Assembly: GCF_000419605.1 (NCBI RefSeq)
Contig: NZ_ATTI01000001.1
Span: 1,832,501 to 1,896,500, forward strand
DNA length: 64,000 bases
Origin: Sphingomonas phyllosphaerae 5.2
GTDB taxonomy: Bacteria; Pseudomonadota; Alphaproteobacteria; Sphingomonadales; Sphingomonadaceae
Direction of reading: 5' to 3'
Positions within the stretch are counted from its first letter, which is position 1. The number at the start of each line of letters is the position of its first letter. Made by a program: the position numbers and the translations under genes. The notes under the pieces were generated by a model that saw only the letters and a program-made list of their open reading frames with translations, was not told the origin of the DNA and searched no databases. Of this stretch, positions 36,291 through 45,643 are shown piece after piece.

Positions 36291-39026
36291 ATGTTCGGCG
36301 GCATTGCCAAATCGCTCTTCGGTTCGTCCAACGACCGCTACGTCAAGTCGCTCAACCCGATCCTCGCCAAGATCGCATCGTTCGAGCCGACGCTGCAGGC
36401 AATGGACGACGCCTCGCTCGCCAACCAGACGGTGCTGTTCCGCGAGCGGATGGCGAACGGCGAGACGCTCGACCAGTTGCTGCCCGAGGCGTTCGCCACG
36501 GTCCGCGAGGCAGCGAGCCGCGTGCTGGGTCAGCGTCACTACGACGTACAGATGATCGGCGGCATCGTCCTCCACCGCGGTGAGATCGCGGAGATGCGCA
36601 CCGGCGAGGGCAAGACGCTGGTCGCCACGCTCGCCACCTATCTCAACGCGCTGCCGGGCGAGGGCGTCCACGTCATCACCGTCAACGATTACCTCGCCAG
36701 CCGCGACGCCGACTGGATGGGTCGCGTCTATCGCTTCCTGGGGCTGACCACCGGCGTGATCGTCCCCAATCTGTCCGACGAGCAGCGCCGCGATGCCTAT
36801 GCTGCCGACATCACCTACGGCACGAACAACGAATTCGGCTTCGACTATCTGCGTGACAACATGAAGTACGATCGTGCTTCGATGGTGCAGCGCCCGTTCG
36901 CGATGGCGATCGTCGATGAGGTCGATTCGGTGCTGATCGACGAGGCGCGCACGCCGCTCATCATCTCCGGGCCGACCGACGACAAGTCGGAGCTGTACAT
37001 CGGTGTCGATGCGATCGTGAAGCAGCTGAACGAGGAAGATTACGAGAAGGACGAGAAGCAGAAGTCGATCGTCCTGACCGAGGATGGCACCGAGCGCGCC
37101 GAGCGGTTGCTGGAAGCCGCCGGGCTGCTGGAAGGCGCAAACCTCTACGATTTCGAGAATACGCAGGTGGTGCACCATCTCAACCAGGCGTTGCGCGCGA
37201 ACGCGATGTTCAAGCGCGACACGGATTACATCGTCAAGGACGACAAGGTCGTCATCATCGACGAATTCACCGGGCGCATGATGGACGGCCGTCGCTGGTC
37301 GGACGGCCTGCACCAGGCCGTCGAGGCGAAGGAGGGCGTGCAGATCGAGCCCGAGAACCAGACCATGGCTTCGATCACGTTCCAGAATTATTTCCGTATG
37401 TATCCCAAGCTGGCCGGAATGACCGGCACCGCCGCGACCGAGGCGGCGGAATTCTACGACATCTACAAGATGAACGTCGTCACGATCCCGACCAACAAGC
37501 CGGTGCACCGCGTCGATGAAGAAGACGAATTCTACAAGGACACGCAGGACAAGTTCCGCGCGATCGCCAAGAAGATCCGCGAACATGCCGAAACCGGGCA
37601 GCCGGTGCTGGTCGGCACCGTCTCGATCGAGAAATCGGAGCTGCTCAGCGAGTTCCTGCGCCAGGAAGGTGTCGACCATTCGGTGCTGAACGCCCGCTAT
37701 CACGAGCGTGAGGCGCATATCGTGGCGCAGGCCGGGCGGCTGGGCGCGGTGACGATCGCCACCAACATGGCGGGCCGTGGCACCGACATCCAGCTGGGCG
37801 GCAATCTGGAGATGCGCGTCGAGGACGAGCTGGCCGGAATGCCGGAAGGGCCGCAGCGCGACGCCGCCGTCGAGCAGATCCGTGCCGAGATCGGTGCCGA
37901 GAAGCAGAAGGTGCTCGAAGCCGGTGGGTTGTTCGTGCTCGCGACCGAGCGTCACGAGAGCCGCCGCATCGACAACCAGTTGCGTGGCCGGTCGGGGCGG
38001 CAGGGCGATCCGGGGCTCAGCCGCTTCTACCTGTCGCTCGATGACGACCTGCTGCGCATCTTCGGCCCGGACACGCTGTTCGCCAAGATGATGCGCAACA
38101 ACATCAACGATGGCGAGGCGATCGGCAGCAAGTGGCTGACCAAGGCGATCGAGACCGCGCAGAAGAAGGTCGAGGCGCGCAACTACGACATCCGCAAGCA
38201 GGTCGTCGAATATGACGACGTGATGAACGACCAGCGCAAGGTGATCTACGAGCAGCGCGCCGACATCATGGACGCCGATACGGTCGGCGACGTGGTGACC
38301 GACATGCGCGCCGAGACGGTCAACGCGATCGTCGGCGAAGCCTGCCCGCCGAATTCCTATCCCGAGCAATGGGATGTCGAGGGGATGAAGACGCGGCTCG
38401 CCGAGGTGCTCAATCTGGCACCGCCCGTCGACGAGTGGCTGACGGAAGACGCGATCGATCCCGAGATCGTGACCGAGCGCGTGCTGGCCGAGGCCGACGC
38501 GCTGGTCGCTGGCAAGGCTGCCGACCTGGAGCCGGACACGTGGACGCAGATCGAGAAGTCGATCCTGCTCCAGAACCTCGACCATCACTGGAAGGAGCAT
38601 CTCGCGATGCTCGACGCGTTGCGGCAGGTCGTTCACCTGCGCGCCTACGCTCAGAAGACGCCGATCAACGAATACAAGCAGGAGGCTTTCAACCTCTTCC
38701 AGCGCATGCTGGAGGCAATTCGCGAGGACGTGACGCGCACGATCGCGTTTGCGCAGTTCCAGATGCAGGCACCGCCGCCGCTGCCCGACCTGCCGGACTT
38801 CATCACCACCCATTTCGACCCGTTCACCGGCGAGGATAATTCGAACGACATCGACGCCGGCACGCGCGGGCTGGTAACGACGCAACTCCCGCCGCTCCAG
38901 ATCCCGCAACCCAGCGGCGCGGACCTCGGGGACGATCCCGCCAACTGGGAAGGGCAGGTCAGCCGCAACGCGCCATGCCCGTGCGGATCGGGGCGCAAGT
39001 ACAAGCATTGCCACGGCGCCGCCTGA
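36291..39026 (+). CDS. secA: Preprotein translocase ATPase SecA
   Basis: Motor of the Sec pathway, 911 residues from the ATG at 36291 ([11 protein letters not shown]); the frame is open back to 36111, but AGGA eight bases upstream fixes the start. NBD1 has [13 protein letters not shown] (Walker A) and [12 protein letters not shown] (Walker B); NBD2 has [14 protein letters not shown] and [11 protein letters not shown]. The C-terminal zinc motif [14 protein letters not shown], which binds SecB and lipids, is intact. It is preceded by a candidate regulatory leader ORF and hairpin. Confidence 0.98.
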   Translation: MFGGIAKSLFGSSNDRYVKSLNPILAKIASFEPTLQAMDDASLANQTVLFRERMANGETLDQLLPEAFATVREAASRVLGQRHYDVQMIGGIVLHRGEIAEMRTGEGKTLVATLATYLNALPGEGVHVITVNDYLASRDADWMGRVYRFLGLTTGVIVPNLSDEQRRDAYAADITYGTNNEFGFDYLRDNMKYDRASMVQRPFAMAIVDEVDSVLIDEARTPLIISGPTDDKSELYIGVDAIVKQLNEEDYEKDEKQKSIVLTEDGTERAERLLEAAGLLEGANLYDFENTQVVHHLNQALRANAMFKRDTDYIVKDDKVVIIDEFTGRMMDGRRWSDGLHQAVEAKEGVQIEPENQTMASITFQNYFRMYPKLAGMTGTAATEAAEFYDIYKMNVVTIPTNKPVHRVDEEDEFYKDTQDKFRAIAKKIREHAETGQPVLVGTVSIEKSELLSEFLRQEGVDHSVLNARYHEREAHIVAQAGRLGAVTIATNMAGRGTDIQLGGNLEMRVEDELAGMPEGPQRDAAVEQIRAEIGAEKQKVLEAGGLFVLATERHESRRIDNQLRGRSGRQGDPGLSRFYLSLDDDLLRIFGPDTLFAKMMRNNINDGEAIGSKWLTKAIETAQKKVEARNYDIRKQVVEYDDVMNDQRKVIYEQRADIMDADTVGDVVTDMRAETVNAIVGEACPPNSYPEQWDVEGMKTRLAEVLNLAPPVDEWLTEDAIDPEIVTERVLAEADALVAGKAADLEPDTWTQIEKSILLQNLDHHWKEHLAMLDALRQVVHLRAYAQKTPINEYKQEAFNLFQRMLEAIREDVTRTIAFAQFQMQAPPPLPDLPDFITTHFDPFTGEDNSNDIDAGTRGLVTTQLPPLQIPQPSGADLGDDPANWEGQVSRNAPCPCGSGRKYKHCHGAA

Positions 39027-39499
39027 CGGGCGCAGGGCGGGGGAACGGTCGGGAACGCCTCCCCCTGCCGTACACCCCGCCGTCCTTGCGGGGATAGCAA
39101 AGCGATCCAGAGCCGGGCCAGCGCGCCGTTGAACGCTTCGCCACGCCCGTGCTGACGAACGGGCGGCTGAAGCGCCACTAGATCGGTGACGAAAAACAGG
39201 AGTCCTGTTCGACGCTCCTTCGGTCAAGGGAGCGTGACGGCCACGCCTCGCTTGGTATCGTCTTCACCAGTCGTGCGGTTTGGCCTCCCGTCGTTTCATA
39301 TCGTCGCGCTACTCCGACCGTGATCGGCAGCGGGCGCTTCATGCCGGCGCGAAACATGCGTGACGCGAGCATAAGGCCGGGAGAGCGCAGATACGCCGGG
39401 CCGCAGCGTGGCCTGGAATCTGTCACCTGCAGCGCCGACGCACCTTGCCGCGAACCGACGCGCTTGCTTTCGACTGCCGGTGTCGCGTAAGGGCGCGCA
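39027..39499. other. Gene-free stretch downstream of secA
   Basis: About 470 bases with no ORF that resembles a protein. GC-rich hairpin-forming segments are scattered (for example ACAGGAGTCCTGT at about 39208-39220, a short perfect palindrome). The in-frame upstream part of the SulP ORF (39408-39626) is Arg/Pro/His-rich and does not look coding. It probably carries the secA 3' end and the promoter of the SulP gene. Confidence 0.4.
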
Positions 39500-39508
39500 T
39501 CCGCATGG

Positions 39509-39607
39509 ACCCGGTGCAAATCCGGGTGGCTATCCCGGCCGCCGATCCGCCGGGCAACCTCCACGTGTCTTCCCTTCGTCGCGTCATCGTACGCGCGTGG
39601 ACACGTG
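39509..39607 (+). promoter_or_regulatory. Structured leader upstream of the SulP gene, candidate cis-regulatory RNA
   Basis: Three perfect stems follow one another: ACCCGG/CCGGGT (39509-39514 with 39522-39527), CCCGGC/GCCGGG (39534-39539 with 39549-39554) and CACGTGTC/GACACGTG (39562-39569 with 39600-39607). They end 20 bases before the SulP start. Alphaproteobacteria have a described sul1 RNA motif ahead of sulfate-related genes; I cannot confirm a match from memory of its structure. Confidence 0.4.
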
Positions 39608-39626
39608 TTGCGTTCACGACAGGCAC

Positions 39627-41111
39627 ATGACCTCTTTCACTTCCCACTTCCGATCCGCGTGGTGCGCGGATGCGGGCGAGGCACGCCGCGAGATCCTCGC
39701 CGGCGTCGTCGTCGCCCTCGCGCTCATCCCCGAAGCGATCGGCTTCTCGATCATCGCCGGCGTCGATCCGCGTGTCGGCCTCTATGCCTCGATCGCCATC
39801 GCTATCGTGGCCTCGCTGCTCGGCGGACGACCGGCGATGATCTCCGCCGCGACCGCCGCGGTCGCGGTGCTGGTGACCCCGCTGGTCCGCGATCACGGCG
39901 TCGATTACCTTTTCGCCGCCACGATCCTGATGGGCGTCGTCCAGATCGTCGCCGGGCTGCTGCGGCTCGACCTGCTGATGCAGTTCGTCTCGCGCTCGGT
40001 CATCACCGGGTTCGTGAACGCTTTGGCGATCCTGATCTTCATGGCGCAATTGCCACAGCTGACCGGCGTGACGTGGCACACCTATGCGATGGTCGCTGCG
40101 GCTCTGGCGATCATCTATCTGTTGCCGCGCGTTACGAAGGCGGTGCCGTCGCCACTGGTCGCGATCGTCGTGGTGACGATCGGCGCGATATGGACCGGCG
40201 TGCCGGTTCGCACCGTCGGCGACATGGGACGACTGCCGGAGGGTTTGCCGTCGCTGGCGCTGCCGCAGGTGCCGCTCACCTGGGAGACGTTGCGGATCAT
40301 CCTGCCGTTCTCGCTTACGATGGCGGCGGTCGGGCTGCTCGAATCGATGCTGACGGCGCAGATCGTCGACGACGTGACCGACACCGAGAGCGACAAGCGC
40401 CGCGAGTGCATGGGGCAGGGGGGCGCCAACATTGCTGCCGCGCTGGTCGGCGGGATGGGCGGCTGCGCGATGATCGGCCAGTCGGTGATCAACGTCACCT
40501 CGGGCGGGCGCAAGCGGCTGTCGACCTTCATCGCCGGCGCGTTCCTGCTGTTCCTGCTGGCGGTGCTCGGCCCGATCGTCGGGCGCATCCCGATGCCGGC
40601 GCTCGTCGCGGTGATGGTGATGGTGTCGATCGGCACGTTCAGCTGGAACTCGATCGCCAACCTGCGCCGTCATCCACCCACCTCGTCGGTGGTGATGCTG
40701 GTGACGGTCGCGGTGGTGGTCGCCACGCGCGATCTGGCGCAGGGCGTTGCGGCGGGCGTGCTGCTGTCGGGCATCTTCTTCGCGGGCAAGGTGCGACGGA
40801 TGTTCGCGGTCGAACGCGAAGAAGGCATGCCGGTTCGCTATCGCGTACGCGGCGAGATATTCTTCGCATCGGTCGATCGCTTCACGCGCTCGTTCGCCGG
40901 CGAAGCGGCGCACCCGGTCGTGATCGACGTCTCTGCAGCGCATTTCTGGGACATTTCGGGCGTTGCTGCGCTCGACAAGATCGTCGCCCGATTGCGGCGG
41001 GATGGGTGCACCGTCGAGGTGATCGGTTATAACGACGCGAGCGCCGATTTCGTCGATCGCTTCGCACTCCACGACAAGACCGGGGTGGAGTTAGGGCTTG
41101 CGCCGCACTGA
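39627..41111 (+). CDS. SulP family inorganic anion transporter with STAS domain
   Basis: Inner-membrane SLC26/SulP transporter of 494 residues. The start ATG at 39627 ([12 protein letters not shown]) is followed by the family opening [20 protein letters not shown]. Ten or more hydrophobic segments follow, with [14 protein letters not shown] and [16 protein letters not shown] in the conserved core. The C-terminal STAS domain reads [23 protein letters not shown]. Sulfate, bicarbonate or another anion could be the substrate. A hairpin-rich leader precedes it. Confidence 0.92.
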   Translation: MTSFTSHFRSAWCADAGEARREILAGVVVALALIPEAIGFSIIAGVDPRVGLYASIAIAIVASLLGGRPAMISAATAAVAVLVTPLVRDHGVDYLFAATILMGVVQIVAGLLRLDLLMQFVSRSVITGFVNALAILIFMAQLPQLTGVTWHTYAMVAAALAIIYLLPRVTKAVPSPLVAIVVVTIGAIWTGVPVRTVGDMGRLPEGLPSLALPQVPLTWETLRIILPFSLTMAAVGLLESMLTAQIVDDVTDTESDKRRECMGQGGANIAAALVGGMGGCAMIGQSVINVTSGGRKRLSTFIAGAFLLFLLAVLGPIVGRIPMPALVAVMVMVSIGTFSWNSIANLRRHPPTSSVVMLVTVAVVVATRDLAQGVAAGVLLSGIFFAGKVRRMFAVEREEGMPVRYRVRGEIFFASVDRFTRSFAGEAAHPVVIDVSAAHFWDISGVAALDKIVARLRRDGCTVEVIGYNDASADFVDRFALHDKTGVELGLAPH

Positions 41112-41117
41112 GCCTGC

Positions 41118-41149
41118 AAAAAGGGGCACCGGTCGTCGCCCGGTGCCCC
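41118..41149 (-). terminator. Terminator of the lipoprotein gene (minus strand)
   Basis: A perfect ten-pair stem GGGGCACCGG/CCGGTGCCCC (41123-41132 with 41140-41149) is flanked on the plus strand by AAAAA at 41118-41122, which reads as T5 after the hairpin on the minus strand. It serves the gene at 41177-41788 and may also slow readthrough from the convergent SulP gene. Confidence 0.85.
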
Positions 41150-41176
41150 ATTCGCCGTCCGGCGAACCTCGTGCTG

Positions 41177-41788
41177 CTACGATGCCTTGGGCAGGCGGAT
41201 GGTCGGCCCGATCGAGTCGACGACATTGCGGGCGTTGAAGGCGCGCACGTTGCCTCGCTCGGGCGTGCCCTTGAACATCACGATCTCGGCCGAGGCTTCG
41301 TAGCGGTCGACCGTGCGGATGTCCTGGCCACCGCCCCAGCCACCCCAGCCGCCGCCCCAGAACGGATCCCAGGCACGATAGCCGAAGCCGCGACCGTAGA
41401 AGCCCCAGCGCGGGCCCCACAGCCCACCGCCGAATGCCCCGAAGCCGGGGCCCCAGCCGCCCCCGCCGAAGCCCGGGGTGGAATAGGTACGCGCCTGGCG
41501 ATCGGTGTCCCGGTCAGCCATCACGAAATAGTCGAAGCCGTTCTGCAGCGTCAGTTCGGCGGCGCGGAACAGCAGGTAGCGCTCCACGACGTCGCGGTCG
41601 GTGACGGTATTGCCGGCGAAGGTGACGCGGTAGCGGTTCGGCTCGATGCGAACATCGCTGTAGCCGGTGCGGTAGAAACCCGATCCGGTTGCGGGTCGGT
41701 AAGCGGTTTCGGTGGCGCACGCCGCCACCAGGGTCGTACTGGCCGCCAGCGCCAGGACCAATGCCGGGCGGCCGAACTTCTTCATCAT
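41177..41788 (-). CDS. Gly/Trp-rich lipoprotein, CC0125/CC1285-like
   Basis: Predicted lipoprotein of 203 residues, function unknown. The start is the first of two adjacent ATGs (41788, 41785), behind GGAGAG. The signal ends in the lipobox LVAAC. The family block YRPATGSGFYRTGYSDVRIE, then RYRVTFAGNTVTDRDVVERYLLFRAAE, matches the alphaproteobacterial CC0125/CC1285 group. Between about residues 105 and 155 there is a striking Gly/Trp/Phe-rich stretch (WGGGWGGWGGGQD). The length of that stretch probably varies among relatives. Confidence 0.8.
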   Translation of the reverse strand: MMKKFGRPALVLALAASTTLVAACATETAYRPATGSGFYRTGYSDVRIEPNRYRVTFAGNTVTDRDVVERYLLFRAAELTLQNGFDYFVMADRDTDRQARTYSTPGFGGGGWGPGFGAFGGGLWGPRWGFYGRGFGYRAWDPFWGGGWGGWGGGQDIRTVDRYEASAEIVMFKGTPERGNVRAFNARNVVDSIGPTIRLPKAS

Positions 41789-41928
41789 GGCACTCTCCAA
41801 CGCACCAAAGCGGCGCGACGAATCGTCGCATAGCCGAGATGACTGGAACGTGCGATGAACGTAAACGCTCCCCGAGGAGCGGAGGCATTTGCCTCGACCG
41901 ACCACACCAATCACAAGCCGGTGAATGG

Positions 41929-42003
41929 TGGCTCCCTGAGTAGGATTCGAACCTACGGCCGCTCGATTAACAGTCGAGAGCTCTACCGCTGAGCTATCAG
42001 GGA
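41929..42003 (-). tRNA. tRNA-Asn (anticodon GTT)
   Basis: Seventy-five bases including an encoded CCA. The acceptor stem is TCCCTGA/TCAGGGA with discriminator G. The anticodon arm is CTCGA-CTGTTAA-TCGAG, with GTT in the loop. The T arm contains GGTTCGAATCC. All arms pair well. Confidence 0.97.
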
Positions 42004-42070
42004 ACGTCGTGGAGGGGGTCTATAAAGCGGGAATTGCGCGGCGCAAGACCCTTATTTCATCATCGCGACC

Positions 42071-42850
42071 TTACGCGACGAACTGCTCCATGGTGATCCG
42101 GTCGTCCAACGCGTGTTCGGGATCGAACAGCAGCGTCAACTCGCGGGCACGGTCCATTTCGATGTCCACCTGCGCCACGTCGCGAACCTCGCGATGATCG
42201 GCGACGGCGGAGACCGGACGCTTGCCGCCGTCAAGTACGCGGAGCGACACGCGGGTCTTGTCCGGCAGGATCGCGCCGCGCCACCGCCGCGGACGGAAGG
42301 CGCTGATCGGGGTCAACGCCAGCATTTGCGATCCGAGTGGCAGGATCGGTCCGTGCGCGGAGAGATTGTATGCGGTCGATCCCGCCGGCGTGGCGACGAG
42401 GATACCGTCGCACGACAGCTCTTCGAGCACGATGCGGTCGTTGATCCGGACCTCCAGCTTGGCGGTCTGCCGCGTCTCGCGCAGTAACGAGACCTCGTTG
42501 ATTGCGGGTAGCGTGTGGGTGCGCCCGTCGGTTGCGGTGGCGGTTGCGGTGAGCGGCGTGACCTTGAAGGCACGCGCGCGCTCGATCCGGCCGTCGAGAT
42601 CGTGGCGCCGCCACTCGTTCATCAGGAAGCCGACCGTCCCCAGGTTCATGCCGAACACGGGCACGACCGCACGCCGCCGCTCCAGCAGCAGGTGCAGGGT
42701 TTGCAGCATGAAGCCGTCGCCGCCCAGCGCGACGACCAGATCCGCCTCGTCGACGGTGCACCAGTCCCATGCGTCGGCCAGTTCGGCCCGCGCGGTCTGC
42801 GCGGTAGCGGTGGGCGAGGCGACCAACGCCCGCCGGGGATATTGCGTCAT
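42071..42850 (-). CDS. nadK: NAD kinase
   Basis: Phosphorylates NAD to NADP. It is 259 residues, the short form usual in alphaproteobacteria. Key motifs are the catalytic LVVALGGDGFMLQT, the NAD-binding LPAINEVSLLRE and TPAGSTAYNLSAHGP. The ATG overlaps the stop of moaA (four bases), so the two genes are translationally coupled although functionally unrelated. The tRNA-Asn gene lies downstream on the same strand. Confidence 0.96.
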   Translation of the reverse strand: MTQYPRRALVASPTATAQTARAELADAWDWCTVDEADLVVALGGDGFMLQTLHLLLERRRAVVPVFGMNLGTVGFLMNEWRRHDLDGRIERARAFKVTPLTATATATDGRTHTLPAINEVSLLRETRQTAKLEVRINDRIVLEELSCDGILVATPAGSTAYNLSAHGPILPLGSQMLALTPISAFRPRRWRGAILPDKTRVSLRVLDGGKRPVSAVADHREVRDVAQVDIEMDRARELTLLFDPEHALDDRITMEQFVA

Positions 42851-43857
42851 CCGCCGGTGACGCTCATGTGCCGCGCGACCGCTGGAGCATCGCCGCGCCC
42901 GATCCGGAAATCATGCCGGCGCGGCTTGGTGACCAGCGCCTCCTCGATAGCGGCATCCAGTGCCGTCACGCCGCCTTCGCGCAACGCGCCGCGCAGGTCG
43001 CGGTGATCGTCGTGCCCGAGGCAGGTATAAAGCCGGCCCTCGGTCGTCAGCCGCACCCGGTTGCAGCCATCGCAGAAGTTCTGCGTCAACGGCGAGATCA
43101 ACCCGAGCCGCGTCGTCCCGCCGTCGACTTGCCAATAGCGCGCCGGTCCGCCGGTCTGCGCGGCGTCACGGGTCAGCGCGAAGCACGCGTCGAGCCGCTC
43201 CTTCACGACGGTCAGCGGCAGGAAACGGTCGGTACGATCCTCGTCGACCGCGCCGAGCGGCATCGTCTCGATCAGGGTCAGGTCGTGGCCCTCCGCCACG
43301 CACCATTCGAGCATCGCAGCGATCTCATCCTCGTTGACGCCTTTCAGCGCCACCATGTTGATCTTGATCGCCAAACCGGCGTCACGCGCCGCGGCAATCC
43401 CGTCCAGCACCTGCGCAACGTCCCCGTGCCGGGTGATGTGCCGGAAACGACCGGGGTCGAGGCTGTCCAGGCTGACGTTCACGCGTCGCATTCCGGCATC
43501 GCGAAGCGCCGACGCATGCTCACGCAAACGCGTCCCGTTGGTGGTCATCGTCAATTCGTCGAGCGCAGTGCCGAAATGCCGGCCGAGCCGCTCGACCAGC
43601 TGCATCACGTCACGCCGTACCAGTGGCTCGCCGCCAGACAGGCGCACCTTCCGCACGCCGCGCGCCACGAACCGCTCGGCGATGATCGCGAGTTCTTCCA
43701 GCGTCGCGATCTTGGCCCGCGGCAGGAAGGTCATGTGCTCGGCCATGCAGTAGCGACAGCGCAGGTCGCAGCGATCCGTCACCGATACGCGCAGGTAGCG
43801 GATGGTGCGGCCGAAGCCGTCGATAAGCGGCGCGGCCGTGCTGTCGTTATGAGTCAT
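42847..43857 (-). CDS. moaA: GTP 3',8-cyclase MoaA
   Basis: Radical SAM enzyme for the first step of molybdenum cofactor synthesis, 336 residues from the ATG at 43857 (an upstream ATG at 43893 is less likely). The N-terminal cluster ligands are CDLRCRYC; the second [4Fe-4S] site is CDGCNRVRLTTEGRLYTCLG. The C-terminus ends in the functionally required Gly-Gly (SVTGG). KVRLSGGEPLVRRD is the SAM-binding region. No other moa genes are nearby. Confidence 0.97.
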   Translation of the reverse strand: MTHNDSTAAPLIDGFGRTIRYLRVSVTDRCDLRCRYCMAEHMTFLPRAKIATLEELAIIAERFVARGVRKVRLSGGEPLVRRDVMQLVERLGRHFGTALDELTMTTNGTRLREHASALRDAGMRRVNVSLDSLDPGRFRHITRHGDVAQVLDGIAAARDAGLAIKINMVALKGVNEDEIAAMLEWCVAEGHDLTLIETMPLGAVDEDRTDRFLPLTVVKERLDACFALTRDAAQTGGPARYWQVDGGTTRLGLISPLTQNFCDGCNRVRLTTEGRLYTCLGHDDHRDLRGALREGGVTALDAAIEEALVTKPRRHDFRIGRGDAPAVARHMSVTGG

Positions 43858-43945
43858 CAGCGTCACAACGCCGGAAGCTATTGAGTCGTTCATCGCGCGG
43901 CAAGATCGGATTGCCGCCGCGCGCTACGCACCCTACGATTGCCCG

Positions 43946-45235
43946 ATGGAGCGTCACTCCCGAACAATGCAGCGCGCAGCCGGCCGCCGGCGCGGCGAAC
44001 GCACGCCCAGCGAAGAGCAGCAGGATCTCGTCGCCGCCTCGGCCGACGGGGTGACCGCCATCACGGTCGCGCCGACCAGTTTCGAGATCGTCAACGCCGC
44101 TTATGGCCGCACAACCGGTGACCAACTGGTGGATGCGATCGATCAGCGGCTGAGCGGCGCGCTTGCGGAATACCGCAGCGCCGCCGTGCGCAGCGGCGCG
44201 ACGTTCACGATCCTGGTCGGTGGCGAAGCGCAGATAGGCGATGCAGCGGTCGACGCGACCGAGCGCGCGCTGGAGCATCCGTTCCAGATCGATGGCGAGA
44301 CGATCCAGCTCGGCGCGCGGATCGGCGTTGCCCGCATGAGCGAGGAGGAACCGCTCGACCAGCTGCTGCGTCGTGCCGCCGAAGCATTGGCCTATGCGCG
44401 TGCCAGCGAGGGCGCGACCCGGCGAATCGCCGCGGACGGACGCGGCGTCTCGCTGGCGGCGCTGGCGGCCGACCTGCACCGCGCGATGGAGCGACAGGAG
44501 ATCGACGTCCGCTTTCAGCCGCAGGTGCATCTGATCGATGGACAGATCACCGGGGTGGAGGCACTCGCGCGGTGGCAGCATCCGCGACTGGGCGTGCTGG
44601 GCGCCGACACCTTGCTGGCCGCGGCCGATCGCGCGGGCCTGGGCGTTGCGTTGTCTGACCATGTCCAGGCGCTCGCGTTGCGACGCGCGGCCGACTGGCC
44701 GGACGCGCTTTCAGGGTTGCGCGTCGCTGTAAACGTGACGGCGACCGATCTGTCGCGGACACCGTTCGTCAGCCGCTTCCTGGCGCGGGTGCATGAGGCG
44801 GGGATCGCGCCCGGACGCGTCACCGCCGAGGTGACCGAAGGCGCGATGATCGACAATCTCCACGCCGCCGGCACCGCGCTGGCAGCGCTGCGTGCGGCGG
44901 GATGCCGGGTGGCGCTCGACGATTTCGGCACCGGCTATTCAAGCCTGTCCTATGTCGCGCGGCTGCCGCTCGACTACCTCAAGATCGATCGCAGCCTGAC
45001 GCAGGCCGCCGTCAGCGATGCGCGCGACCGCGTGGTGATGCAGGGCGTGCTGGCGATCGCCAAGGGGCTGGGGCTGGAGACGATCGCGGAGGGTGTCGAG
45101 ACCGAGGCGCAGCGCCTGTTGCTCGCTGCGCGCGGCTGTACTTTGTACCAGGGATTTCTCTGTGCCGAGCCGCTGGACGACGCGGCCCTGATCGAACTTG
45201 TGTCGAAGGATCGTGAGCGGGAGCTGCCGAGATGA
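43946..45235 (+). CDS. EAL domain phosphodiesterase with degenerate GGDEF domain
   Basis: Predicted cyclic-di-GMP signalling protein of 429 residues, no membrane segment. The N-terminal half (about 30-160) keeps the fold outline of a diguanylate cyclase but has FTILVGGEAQIG instead of GGDEF, so it is probably not a cyclase. The EAL domain looks active: GVEALARWQHP, NVTATDLSRTPF, EVTEG, ALDDFGTGYSS, LKIDRSL, IAEGVET and a late YQGF. The degenerate half may bind GTP as a sensor. It is divergent from moaA and overlaps the next gene as ATGA. Confidence 0.88.
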   Translation: MERHSRTMQRAAGRRRGERTPSEEQQDLVAASADGVTAITVAPTSFEIVNAAYGRTTGDQLVDAIDQRLSGALAEYRSAAVRSGATFTILVGGEAQIGDAAVDATERALEHPFQIDGETIQLGARIGVARMSEEEPLDQLLRRAAEALAYARASEGATRRIAADGRGVSLAALAADLHRAMERQEIDVRFQPQVHLIDGQITGVEALARWQHPRLGVLGADTLLAAADRAGLGVALSDHVQALALRRAADWPDALSGLRVAVNVTATDLSRTPFVSRFLARVHEAGIAPGRVTAEVTEGAMIDNLHAAGTALAALRAAGCRVALDDFGTGYSSLSYVARLPLDYLKIDRSLTQAAVSDARDRVVMQGVLAIAKGLGLETIAEGVETEAQRLLLAARGCTLYQGFLCAEPLDDAALIELVSKDRERELPR

Positions 45236-45633
45236 GCATCGCGCTGGTGTTGGCCGTTGCCGCTGCGGCGACACCGCAGGCGGCGATCTCGGCGGCGATG
45301 GCGGACAGCGCGGCGGGATGGAATGCCGGCGACCTGGCGCGCTTCACCGCCATCTATGCGCCCGATGCGGTCTACGTCGCGGGCGACAAGGTGGTGCAGG
45401 GAAAGCCCGCCATCGCCGAGCGATATGCCAAAAGCTTCACCGATGGTGGCAATAGCCGCGGAAAGCTGGCGTTCCAGCCGCTTGCATGGCGTCCGCTGAG
45501 CGCGGTGCATGTTCTGTACATCGCGCGCTGGACGTTAACGCCGGCGAGCGGCGCCTCGCAAACCGGGTTGACGACGCTGCTTTTCGAACGGCGCAAGGAC
45601 GGCTGGCGGATCATTTCCGACCACAGCAGCTGA
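45232..45633 (+). CDS. Small secreted NTF2-like/DUF4440 protein
   Basis: Protein of 133 residues with a short signal-like start (MSIALVLAVAAAATPQ) and an NTF2-like cone fold: GWNAGDLARFTAIYAPDAVYV, then RWTLTPASGASQTGLTTLLF and GWRIISDHSS, the usual DUF4440/SgcJ pattern. The ligand and role are unknown. Its ATG overlaps the stop of the EAL gene, so they are co-translated. It ends ten bases before the convergent mfd gene. Confidence 0.78.
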   Translation: MSIALVLAVAAAATPQAAISAAMADSAAGWNAGDLARFTAIYAPDAVYVAGDKVVQGKPAIAERYAKSFTDGGNSRGKLAFQPLAWRPLSAVHVLYIARWTLTPASGASQTGLTTLLFERRKDGWRIISDHSS

Positions 45634-45643
45634 GCGGCAGCGG

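Noticed and set aside
39509..39560. Cobalamin riboswitch upstream of the SulP gene
   Set aside because: GGTGCAAATCCGGGTGGC recalls part of the B12 box, but the characteristic GCCACTG core and the required long upstream structure are absent.
41399..41470. CRISPR-like or tandem repeat in the Gly-rich region
   Set aside because: The repetition is imperfect GGN codon usage inside the lipoprotein gene, without unique spacers.
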